A stretch of DNA of 64,000 nucleotides, taken from positions 310,001-374,000 of the forward strand of contig NZ_CP097562.1 of assembly GCF_000487995.2 (NCBI RefSeq), written 5' to 3'. The translations under genes were made by a program, and so were the position numbers. Of this stretch, positions 57,391 through 64,000 are shown in pieces (the stretch's first letter is position 1; each line of letters starts with the position of its first letter). Origin of the DNA: Mucispirillum schaedleri ASF457. Lineage in GTDB: Bacteria; Chrysiogenota; Deferribacteres; Deferribacterales; Mucispirillaceae. The notes under the pieces are model-generated. The model was given only the letters and a program-made list of their open reading frames with translations. It was not told where the DNA came from and made no database searches.

Positions 57391-57600
57391 TTATTCTACA
57401 CCAACCATAACTGATGTGGATTTAATAACTGCATAAGCTTCTTTGCCAACTGCTAAATTTAATGATTTAACAGCATCCATAGATACAGTAGCAGATATAA
57501 TATTGCCACTACCAATATCTAATTTAATAATAGCATTAACTGCACCATTTTCAATTTCTAGTATAGTTCCTTTTAATTGGTTTCTTGCACTTAACTTCAT
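57391..57600 (-). CDS. mop: Molybdenum-pterin binding protein (single TOBE/Mop domain)
   Basis: This 69-residue molbindin has the sequence form MKLSARNQLKGTILEIENGAVNA, then VSMDAVKSLNLAVGKEAYAVIKSTSVMVG, typical of single-domain Mop proteins that store molybdate or tungstate oxyanions. No mod transport genes are near. It lies just upstream of tRNA-Leu and may be co-transcribed with it. Confidence 0.88.
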   Translation of the reverse strand: MKLSARNQLKGTILEIENGAVNAIIKLDIGSGNIISATVSMDAVKSLNLAVGKEAYAVIKSTSVMVGVE

Positions 57601-57669
57601 AAAGAAACATTCCTTTTATTTTTACGAAAAAAGTTTACTATAATAAATTTTAAATTGCAATATTTTTTA

Positions 57670-58140
57670 TTATATATGGCTATTTTTTTCTAAATTTAAC
57701 AAAAATGTTTTAATTTCTTTCCCAAAAGCATAGCCAGAAATACTTCCATTGGAATGAATTACTCTGTGGCACGGAATAATTACTGGTAATGGATTTTGTC
57801 CACATGCAGAGCCTGCTGCTCTGTATGCTTTTGGTGAAAACACCTTTTCTGCCAGTTCCTTATAAGATATTATACTGCCATAAGGAATATTTAATAAAGC
57901 CTTCCATACTTTCTGCTGAAATAAAGTGCCTTCATATTTAATATTTATACTAAATATTTTTCTCCTGCCATTCAAATACTCATCTATCTGCATAAAAGCA
58001 TTATTTATTATTTCAGTTTCTTTAAACATATTATTATATTGATGATACTTTCCAAAAGAAATATATCTTATATAAAAATTATCAGAAGTAATATTTAAAT
58101 TACCAATGATAGTTTTATATGTATAATAATATAATTTCAC
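57670..58140 (-). CDS. ogt: Methylated-DNA-protein-cysteine methyltransferase
   Basis: This 156-residue suicide repair enzyme removes O6-alkyl groups from guanine. The acceptor cysteine is in IIPCHRVIHSNG, and GTLFQQKVWKALLNIPYGSIISYKELAEKV and the late GYAFGKEIKTFLL are family traits. An Ada-type regulatory domain is absent. The gene begins 3 bases after the rpoD stop, so repair is likely expressed with the dnaG-rpoD run. Confidence 0.92.
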   Translation of the reverse strand: MKLYYYTYKTIIGNLNITSDNFYIRYISFGKYHQYNNMFKETEIINNAFMQIDEYLNGRRKIFSINIKYEGTLFQQKVWKALLNIPYGSIISYKELAEKVFSPKAYRAAGSACGQNPLPVIIPCHRVIHSNGSISGYAFGKEIKTFLLNLEKNSHI

Positions 58141-58143
58141 ACA

Positions 58144-59964
58144 TTAATCCGTAAAAGTTCTCATAATACGGCTTCTTGTAGGATGCCTTAATTTACGAAG
58201 CGCTTTTGCTTCTATCTGCCTGATACGCTCTCTTGTTACTGTAAACTTTTTGCCAACTTCTTCTAATGTATGGTCAGAATCACAGTCAATACCAAATCTC
58301 AGCCTTAACACACTGGCTTCTCTTGGTGATAAAGTATCAAGTATATTTCTTGTATGTTCTTTTAATTTTAAATAAGTCACTTCATCAGATGGATTTTTAG
58401 CTGATTTATCTTCAATAAAATCTCCAAGGCTTGAATCTTCATCTTCCCCTATAGGTGTTTCAAGAGATACAGGCTCTTTTGCTATTTTCATAACCTTTTT
58501 AATTTTTTCAACTGGTATATCCATTTTTTCAGATATTTCTTCAGGTGTTGGCTCCCTGCCTAAATCCTGCTGCAGGTTGCGTGTTACTTTCATCATTTTA
58601 TTGATAGTTTCTATCATGTGAACAGGTATACGGATAGTGCGTGCCTGATCTGCAATAGCTCTTGTAATTGCCTGCCTAATCCACCATGTAGCATAAGTAG
58701 AAAATTTATAACCTTTTGAATAATCAAATTTTTCAACAGCTTTCATTAGACCAATATTACCTTCCTGAATTAAATCAAGAAACTGCAAACCTCTGTTTGT
58801 ATATTTTTTAGCTATGCTTACAACAAGCCTAAGGTTTGCTTCAATAAGCTTAGATTTTGCACTGTCAGTTACATACTCACCTTCTAAAAGGCTTTCATAT
58901 ATCTGCTCAAATTCTTCTTTTTCTATGCCAATATTATTATAATGAGTATTTATTTTTTCAAGTGTTTGAGTATGTTTATTTATTATAGTATTAATTTCTT
59001 TTTCACGCATTCCATGATTAGATGCAATATCAGTTATTTCCTCTTGAGTAATGCTGAACATATAAAGAGTGTCCACTTTTAAAATTTTGGCTACTTTATT
59101 AAGCTCATACATACTGTCTTGAACAGCATCATAATTGATTTTAATATCCTGAGATATTTCATTAATAGTCATAAAATTAACTTTTATATCAAGAAGTTTA
59201 TCTGTTAATTCTTCAATTGATGCTTCTAACTCTGATTTCTTTTTTTTCTGCTCATCAGCAGACATATTTTTAGCATTTCTTTTATATTCTTCAGATAATG
59301 TAATATCTTCACGGAGTTTACTAACTATTTCATCAATAGTATCAAAAAACTGTGCTTTTAACTGAGCTTCTTTATTGTCTTTGATTTCTTTAACTGCTTC
59401 TTCATCCATTTCTTCAAAATCTTCCTGCAGCTGCTCCATTTCAATATCGTCTTCTTCTATATCTATTATATCTTTAAGACGCATTGTATCATTTTTAACA
59501 CCTTCTGAAAATTCCATAAACTTAGCTGCAGTTGACGGAAAAGAAAGAATTGCTTTAATTACTTTTCTTTGACCTTTTTTAATCTCTTTTGCAACATTAA
59601 CTTCATCTTCTCTATTTAAAAGTGGAATATTTCCCATTTCTTTTAAATAAAGTCTGACTGGGTCATCAGTGCTTAAAATCTCTTCTCCATCTTCCTGATA
59701 TTCACCGTCAATAGATGATAAGCCGTCTTCATCATCTTCATCATCTATTACAACATTTGTAGGAAAAATATTTCCTTTTTTACTTTTGTTATCTATAACA
59801 TCTATTTTAAGCTGTGAGAGCAATGTTATTATTTCATCAAGAAAATCACTTGTTGCTGCATCTTCTGGCAGAGCATCATTAATCTCATCAAAAGTAAGAA
59901 ACCCTTTTTCTTTACCCAGGGTGATTAATTGTTTTACTTCAGGTAGTTTGATTTTCTTTGACAT
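58144..59964 (-). CDS. rpoD: Primary sigma factor RpoD (sigma-70)
   Basis: This 606-residue housekeeping sigma factor has an acidic region 1.1/1.2 ([17 protein letters not shown]). A charged non-conserved region covers about 150-340. Region 2 carries [51 protein letters not shown], region 3 has [10 protein letters not shown], and region 4 has [27 protein letters not shown]. The DNA-contact residues of 2.4 and 4.2 are standard, in line with the TTGACA/TATAAT-type promoters seen here. It follows dnaG by 5 bases. Confidence 0.96.
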   Translation of the reverse strand: MSKKIKLPEVKQLITLGKEKGFLTFDEINDALPEDAATSDFLDEIITLLSQLKIDVIDNKSKKGNIFPTNVVIDDEDDEDGLSSIDGEYQEDGEEILSTDDPVRLYLKEMGNIPLLNREDEVNVAKEIKKGQRKVIKAILSFPSTAAKFMEFSEGVKNDTMRLKDIIDIEEDDIEMEQLQEDFEEMDEEAVKEIKDNKEAQLKAQFFDTIDEIVSKLREDITLSEEYKRNAKNMSADEQKKKKSELEASIEELTDKLLDIKVNFMTINEISQDIKINYDAVQDSMYELNKVAKILKVDTLYMFSITQEEITDIASNHGMREKEINTIINKHTQTLEKINTHYNNIGIEKEEFEQIYESLLEGEYVTDSAKSKLIEANLRLVVSIAKKYTNRGLQFLDLIQEGNIGLMKAVEKFDYSKGYKFSTYATWWIRQAITRAIADQARTIRIPVHMIETINKMMKVTRNLQQDLGREPTPEEISEKMDIPVEKIKKVMKIAKEPVSLETPIGEDEDSSLGDFIEDKSAKNPSDEVTYLKLKEHTRNILDTLSPREASVLRLRFGIDCDSDHTLEEVGKKFTVTRERIRQIEAKALRKLRHPTRSRIMRTFTD

Positions 59965-59969
59965 AAAAT

Positions 59970-61679
59970 TTATTCACCATCCTTATTTTTACCTGCAATC
60001 AGTTTTGTAAGATTATTTAATTCCTGCAAAATACTGACTTGTGCTGTTTTGTCAGTGGTTGTTCGCATTAAATCTATCAACTCATTCTGACGCTTTTTTA
60101 GATAATTAAGTTCAATCTGTCTTTTATTTTTCAATGCTTCATTATAAACATTGTCTTCTGCAATTTCACGCATTGCAAGCTCTACAAATTGACTTCCTAA
60201 TTCATGCATAATGTCTTTAGTATCTGAGATTTTTGGTAAAAATTCAAGTAATTTTTTTAAAATACTTCTGATTTCACCATTATTTATCATTTCCAAATTC
60301 ATATCTGTAAGCAGTTCATCAATAATATCAACTGGCAAATGATATAAACATGCTGCAAAATCTATCTCGCATAAGTATAAATTTTTATTAGCTGATTTAT
60401 TTATTACAACATTTTTTTTATATAGGTTTGCTGCTAATTCTTCTTGAATATTTTCTTTTTTCAAACCAAATATATCTGCTGCTGCTTCAATATAATAATC
60501 TCTTATATGCAAATTTTCTATTTTTAAAAGCATATCTTTTACTGATTTATACCTTGAAAGTTTAATATTAAAATCATTTTTAGCAGAAAGAACAAGTCTT
60601 TTAATCATATTTATAAACAAATCTTCCCTTTTATCATATAATGATTTAAAATTATCTATTCCATAATTCAATATATAACTGTCAGGATCATCAGTCTGTG
60701 GTAAAAAAACAACCTTTGGGAAAAGTCCACTTTCAGCAAATCTTTCAAGACTTCTAAATGCTGCCTTTTCTCCAGCATTATCACCATCAAAAATAATAGT
60801 TATTTCTTCAGCATACCTTTTCAAAAGACCTATCTGCTCGTGGGTTAAAGCTGTTCCCATAGGTGCTACTGAATTTTTAAAACCATTTTTATAAAGACGC
60901 ATTACATCAAAATAGCCTTCTACAATAAGCACATTTCTACTTTGTTTCATAGCATCTTTTGCTTTATCTATATTAAATAAAGTATACCCTTTATGAAATA
61001 CAGAGCTTTCTGCTGAATTTAAATATTTTGGATTAGAGCCATCTAAACTTCTGCCTGCAAAAGCAGCAATTGAGCCTGTTATATTTTTAATAGGCAGCAT
61101 TAATCTGTTAAAAAATCTAGCATAAGTAGCACCATATTTTGACTCTTTAAAGAAACCTGAATTATAAAGAATATCTTTTGGAAACATTTTATAAACTGCT
61201 GAATAATTAACATCAGAGGCAAGAAAACCTATGCCAAACTCATTAAAATCATCATCATTAAAGCTGCGGTCTAAAATATATTTTCTAGCTTCTTCCCCAG
61301 CACTTGTATAAAAAAGTTTCCGTGAAATCTTCTGTATTTCATCATGAAGAGATAAAATATCCTTGGAATGAATATTTTCTTTTCCATCATATTCTACATT
61401 TATGCCGTATTTTTCTGCCAAATATATAGCTGCATCTTGATATGAAAAACCAAGCCTGCGCATTATAAATGTGATGCCATCACCTTTTGCATCACAACCA
61501 AAACATTTAAAAAATCCTTTTTCACTGTCTACTTTAAAAGAAGGAGATTTTTCATTATGGAATGGACAAAGCCCCCATAAATCTCTGCCTTTACTGCGTA
61601 ATTCTACATAAGGCTCTATAATAGAAGCAATATTTATTAACCTAATCTGTTCAAGCATTGATGAGGTAAATCGTGCCAT
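59970..61679 (-). CDS. dnaG: DNA primase
   Basis: This enzyme synthesises RNA primers at the replication fork. It has 569 residues: an N-terminal CHC2 zinc finger ([11 protein letters not shown], then [13 protein letters not shown]), the primase core, and a TOPRIM domain with [21 protein letters not shown] and [16 protein letters not shown]. The helicase-binding C-terminal domain is divergent. It heads the dnaG-rpoD-ogt run. A predicted promoter lies at 61714-61741, and IS copy 2 sits directly upstream of that. Confidence 0.95.
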   Translation of the reverse strand: MARFTSSMLEQIRLINIASIIEPYVELRSKGRDLWGLCPFHNEKSPSFKVDSEKGFFKCFGCDAKGDGITFIMRRLGFSYQDAAIYLAEKYGINVEYDGKENIHSKDILSLHDEIQKISRKLFYTSAGEEARKYILDRSFNDDDFNEFGIGFLASDVNYSAVYKMFPKDILYNSGFFKESKYGATYARFFNRLMLPIKNITGSIAAFAGRSLDGSNPKYLNSAESSVFHKGYTLFNIDKAKDAMKQSRNVLIVEGYFDVMRLYKNGFKNSVAPMGTALTHEQIGLLKRYAEEITIIFDGDNAGEKAAFRSLERFAESGLFPKVVFLPQTDDPDSYILNYGIDNFKSLYDKREDLFINMIKRLVLSAKNDFNIKLSRYKSVKDMLLKIENLHIRDYYIEAAADIFGLKKENIQEELAANLYKKNVVINKSANKNLYLCEIDFAACLYHLPVDIIDELLTDMNLEMINNGEIRSILKKLLEFLPKISDTKDIMHELGSQFVELAMREIAEDNVYNEALKNKRQIELNYLKKRQNELIDLMRTTTDKTAQVSILQELNNLTKLIAGKNKDGE

Positions 61680-61713
61680 AACTATTTCAGCTCCTTATAG
61701 TAGTAAAAGGTTT

Positions 61714-61741
61714 AATATATATTTTTTTAAAATAAAATCAA
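61714..61741 (-). promoter_or_regulatory. Putative promoter of dnaG
   Basis: On the minus strand TTGATT (61736-61741), a 16-bp spacer and TATATT (61714-61719) lie 35 bases before dnaG. The target duplication of IS copy 2 starts 4 bp further upstream. Confidence 0.5.
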
Positions 61742-61745
61742 TAAA

Positions 61746-61770
61746 GAATTTAAAAAATTTAATATTTTTT
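61746..61770. repeat. Target-site duplication of IS copy 2, left
   Basis: These 25 bp of nearly pure A/T are identical to 62866-62890. Confidence 0.92.
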
Positions 61771-61821
61771 TCTTAACTAACAGGACAAATGTTACACTTT
61801 TAGTAAAAAATAAATCTTAAC

Positions 61822-62760
61822 TTAATATAAATCAAGCAATAATTTATTTTCAATAACAATCTCATATGGAGATTTAAAATTTAAGCATGTTTTAGCAGTA
61901 TTATTATATCTATCTTCATGCTGTTTAAGAGCCTTAATTAATTCATCTTTGGAATAGAATTTATTATTTGCATATAAAATTTTTCCATCCTCTCTATGAC
62001 TTCTTTCCACCTTTCCATTCTGCCAAGGTGAATAAGGTCTTATTCGTTTAATAGTATATCCTTTCTTTTCAGCTGTCTCTTCAAAATAGCTTTTCTTGTT
62101 TGTAACTTCCTTATCATTTACAAACTCATAGCCATTATCCACTTGAATTGTTTTTAGTGGAAAGCCAAATTTACTTTCCAGTTCGTCTAAAAACTTACCT
62201 GTTTCAAATGTGCTTTTTTCTTCTACTATTTCTAATACTCTCATTCTGCTGTATTCATCTATCGCTGTTATCTGATAATATTTTTTACCATAGCTGGAAA
62301 ACATTATACATTCCTGTGGAACATATTTTATATCTATCTGAACCTTGTCGCCTATATACTGACCTGTTATTGGTTCATATCTTGTATAGCTCTTTTTTGA
62401 CTTGTTTAATGACTTTAAGCCTTTCTTCCTTATCTGCATACACATACTGCCAAAACTACGATTATAACCAATTTCTAGAAGTCTGACATATACCTCCGCA
62501 TTACCATACAAACCATGCTCGGCATATGTGTTAAATATTAAATCAAGCTCTTCTTTACTATGCTTATTTGGACTGGTTCTTGGTCTACGACTTTTAAAAG
62601 ATAAACTCTGAACTGTTCCATCATATTTCTTTAAATGCCTGTATACAAACATACGGTTCACTTGATATTTGCGGGCTGCTTTCGTTGCTCCTTTTTTTAA
62701 TGCATACTCACATAACCGTTGACGAAATCGCATTTCTTCTGTTATTATCACTTTATTCAT
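61822..62760 (-). CDS. IS transposase (IS481-like, DDE integrase core), copy 2
   Basis: An intact 312-residue frame, identical to copy 1 except Thr in RRPRTSP and Asp in KQHEDRY. The catalytic Asp, Asp and Glu are kept (VQIDIKYVP, IQVDNGYEF, NGKVERSHRED), so both copies could be functional. The gene reads toward dnaG. Confidence 0.9.
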   Translation of the reverse strand: MNKVIITEEMRFRQRLCEYALKKGATKAARKYQVNRMFVYRHLKKYDGTVQSLSFKSRRPRTSPNKHSKEELDLIFNTYAEHGLYGNAEVYVRLLEIGYNRSFGSMCMQIRKKGLKSLNKSKKSYTRYEPITGQYIGDKVQIDIKYVPQECIMFSSYGKKYYQITAIDEYSRMRVLEIVEEKSTFETGKFLDELESKFGFPLKTIQVDNGYEFVNDKEVTNKKSYFEETAEKKGYTIKRIRPYSPWQNGKVERSHREDGKILYANNKFYSKDELIKALKQHEDRYNNTAKTCLNFKSPYEIVIENKLLLDLY

Positions 62761-62764
62761 TGTG

Positions 62765-62822
62765 ATACCTCTTAGTTTAGTTTAGTTTTTTGCTTAATTT
62801 TATACTATATACTAAGAGGTAT
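62765..62822 (-). promoter_or_regulatory. Inverted repeat sequestering the transposase ribosome-binding site, copy 2
   Basis: Arms ATACCTCTTAGT (62765-62776) and ACTAAGAGGTAT (62811-62822), exactly as in copy 1. AGAGG of the ribosome-binding site is inside the arm nearer the gene. Confidence 0.6.
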
Positions 62823-62865
62823 TTTTTTATACTTATTTTTGTAACATATGTCTCATAATCTTACA

Positions 62866-62890
62866 GAATTTAAAAAATTTAATATTTTTT
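62866..62890. repeat. Target-site duplication of IS copy 2, right
   Basis: Exact 25-bp match to 61746-61770. It abuts the terminator that follows the Cys-rich membrane protein gene. Confidence 0.92.
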
Positions 62891-62896
62891 AAAGAG

Positions 62897-62928
62897 AAAA
62901 ACCTGCCTTTTTAGTTAAAAGCAGGTTT
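62897..62928 (-). terminator. Terminator after the feo genes
   Basis: Stem AAACCTGC (62899-62906) with GCAGGTTT (62921-62928); the loop can pair further through A/T bases. On the minus strand it ends in a run of T. It lies 12 bases after the small Cys-rich gene. Confidence 0.72.
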
Positions 62929-62939
62929 ATAATCAATAA

Positions 62940-63110
62940 TTATTTATTTTTTAATTTATATGCAGAACTGCAGCATGAAGAAGTGCATCCATTTGAGCTG
63001 CCACAAGCACATGAACAGCCTGATTTACCTGTTAATGTTTTATATATTTTTCTGATGCTTATAAAAGCAGCCAGTAAAACTATTGATACTACAATAATAT
63101 TTCCTAACAT
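62940..63110 (-). CDS. FeoB-associated Cys-rich membrane protein (56 aa)
   Basis: I read this small gene directly: ATG at 63110, GGAGAT upstream, TAA at 62940. The protein starts MLGNIIVVSIVLLAAFISIR, a single membrane helix. A short basic stretch follows, then a cluster of seven cysteines at about residues 32-47 (GCSCACGSSNGCTSSCC). Single-helix Cys-rich proteins of this type are regularly found directly after feoB and are thought to assist Fe(II) uptake. It lies 16 bases after the feoB stop. Confidence 0.85.
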   Translation of the reverse strand: MLGNIIVVSIVLLAAFISIRKIYKTLTGKSGCSCACGSSNGCTSSCCSSAYKLKNK

Positions 63111-63126
63111 AAAATATCTCCTTATG

Positions 63127-64000
63127 TTACATAAAAAGTCTGCCTGTCTGATATATTATAAATGTTACAATATATGCTACAGCAGTCATACCAAAGAATT
63201 GGAAAAATGCCCACTTCCATGAGTTACTTTCTCTTTTTACAATGGCAAAAGTTGCCATGCAGGGTGCACTTAAAAGAGCAAATACCATAATAGCAAACCC
63301 TACAAGTGGAGAATAATTTTCACGAAGTTTATCTCGTAATGCTTCAGAATCTTCCCCTGCTTCACCAAGAGAATAAACGATACCCATTTGAGCAACAAAC
63401 ACTTCTTTTGCGGCAAAAGCACCAATTAATGCTGTGCCTATTTTCCAGTCAAACCCAATAGGAGCAAGCACTGGTTCAATAAATTTGCCAATTCTACCTG
63501 CTGCACTGTATTCAAGCTCAGCTTCTGCAACTTTATTATTAATTTCATCTATCTGCATATTTGCTTCTTCAATTTCTACTGCAATTTTTTCTGCCTTTGC
63601 AAGTTCTCTGTCGCTTAATTTTGAATTAATGCTTTCTGCTTCCTGCATATTTTCATCAGTCATAACAACATAACCAATTTTTACAAGTTCAGCAGTTTTT
63701 TCTTCTATAATCTGTTCTAATTCAGACAGCCCTTTTTCATATTCCGCAACTTTATTTTCTGGGAATAATGGAAATACTGTTAATGCCCACATTACAATAG
63801 ACACAAATAATATAATTGTTCCTGCTTTTTTAAGATACAGCCAGCTGCGTTCCCACATCTGCATTAATACACCTTTTAATGTAGGAATACGGTATGGTGG
63901 CAGCTCCATTACAAATGGTGCAGATTCGCCTTTTAATACTGTCATACCTAAAATTTTTGCAATAACTATGGCAATTACAATACCTATTAAATATACAACC
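63127..64000 (-). CDS. feoB: Ferrous iron transport protein B, C-terminal part (start off window)
   Basis: The frame is open to the right edge, giving the last 290 residues of FeoB; the G domain lies outside the window. Visible family motifs are APFVMELPPYRIPTLKGVLMQMWERSW, AGTIILFVSIVMWAL, FIEPVLAPIGFDWKIGTALIGAFAAKEVFVAQMGIVYSLG and SAPCMATFAIVKRESNSWKWAFFQF. Between two gate helices there is a charged, coiled-coil-like insert of about 80 residues (63508-63759), longer than in the FeoB proteins I know. The protein imports Fe2+ across the inner membrane. The Cys-rich accessory gene follows. Confidence 0.92.
   Translation of the reverse strand, partial: VVYLIGIVIAIVIAKILGMTVLKGESAPFVMELPPYRIPTLKGVLMQMWERSWLYLKKAGTIILFVSIVMWALTVFPLFPENKVAEYEKGLSELEQIIEEKTAELVKIGYVVMTDENMQEAESINSKLSDRELAKAEKIAVEIEEANMQIDEINNKVAEAELEYSAAGRIGKFIEPVLAPIGFDWKIGTALIGAFAAKEVFVAQMGIVYSLGEAGEDSEALRDKLRENYSPLVGFAIMVFALLSAPCMATFAIVKRESNSWKWAFFQFFGMTAVAYIVTFIIYQTGRLFM

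Larger units (their letters stand above)
61771..62865 (-). mobile_element. Insertion sequence copy 2 (1095 bp)
   Basis: Same length, ends and orientation as the element at 31468-32562, with only scattered substitutions. The shared 12-bp subterminal repeats lie at 61784-61795 and 62841-62852. Flanking 25-bp duplications differ in sequence from those of copy 1, so this is an independent insertion and not a segmental duplication. Confidence 0.92.

Overview
The window is strongly AT-rich chromosomal DNA from a Gram-negative bacterium. Outer-membrane secretion (TpsB), TonB, a lipoprotein and an MreBCD/RodA/PBP2 wall system all point to two membranes. The gene mix (2-hydroxyacyl-CoA dehydratase activase, ApgM-type homoserine kinase candidate, succinyl-CoA:acetate CoA-transferase, AhbD-like radical SAM enzyme, FeoB) suggests an anaerobic or microaerophilic lineage. 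A Deferribacterota member such as a Mucispirillum relative is my best guess, but this is inference from gene content and recall, not a search.

Layout. 1-5.6 kb (minus): a two-partner secretion locus, TpsB then the haemagglutinin-like TpsA, then a coupled third gene that runs off the left edge and ends like the start of a BspA/DUF285 surface-repeat region. 5.9-10.1 kb: a giant dehydratase activase. 10.3-12.6 kb: three unrecognised genes. 12.8-15.7 kb: a copper island, copA (with a CopZ domain fused to its end) and csoR, behind a clear CsoR-type operator. 16.0-19.8 kb (plus): potABCD polyamine uptake. 20.3-25.8 kb: HD phosphohydrolase, HU, asd, tRNA-Arg, aroE, DUF502, a TPR-like membrane protein, a PHP phosphoesterase and a small unknown gene. 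26-31.4 kb (minus): an aspartate-family operon hom, homoserine kinase candidate, lysC, cimA. 31.5-32.6 kb: insertion sequence copy 1. 32.7-43.6 kb: carbonic anhydrase, the queC-yqeY-cvpA-mutS2 run, an inositol-phosphatase-family gene, a ZapE-like ATPase, a radical SAM/CoA-transferase/yaaA run and tonB. 43.7-48.3 kb (plus): a heat-shock operon hsp20-dnaJ-hspR-clpB with an HspR-type inverted repeat over its promoter. 48.4-57.2 kb (minus): mreB-mreC-mreD-mrdA-rodA, followed by a radical SAM fusion, a DUF2400 protein and trxA. 57.3-61.7 kb (minus): dnaG-rpoD-ogt-mop-tRNA-Leu. 61.8-62.9 kb: IS copy 2. 62.9-64 kb: the 3' end of feoB plus a small Cys-rich membrane protein.

Most of the window is ordinary housekeeping DNA in tight operons. 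The unusual signals are as follows. (1) A copA gene ends in a CopZ domain preceded in frame by a strong ribosome-binding site and ATG, so one gene may make both the pump and the free chaperone. (2) Two near-identical 1095-bp IS copies each have an exact 25-bp target duplication, lie in the same orientation, and each begin their duplication 4 bp upstream of a predicted -35 element (hom and dnaG). (3) A 12-bp inverted repeat hides the transposase ribosome-binding site. (4) A degenerate dispersed repeat of about 75 bp lies in two gene-poor stretches. (5) FeoB carries a long charged coiled-coil insert. I found no rRNA, CRISPR array, prophage or recognisable riboswitch.
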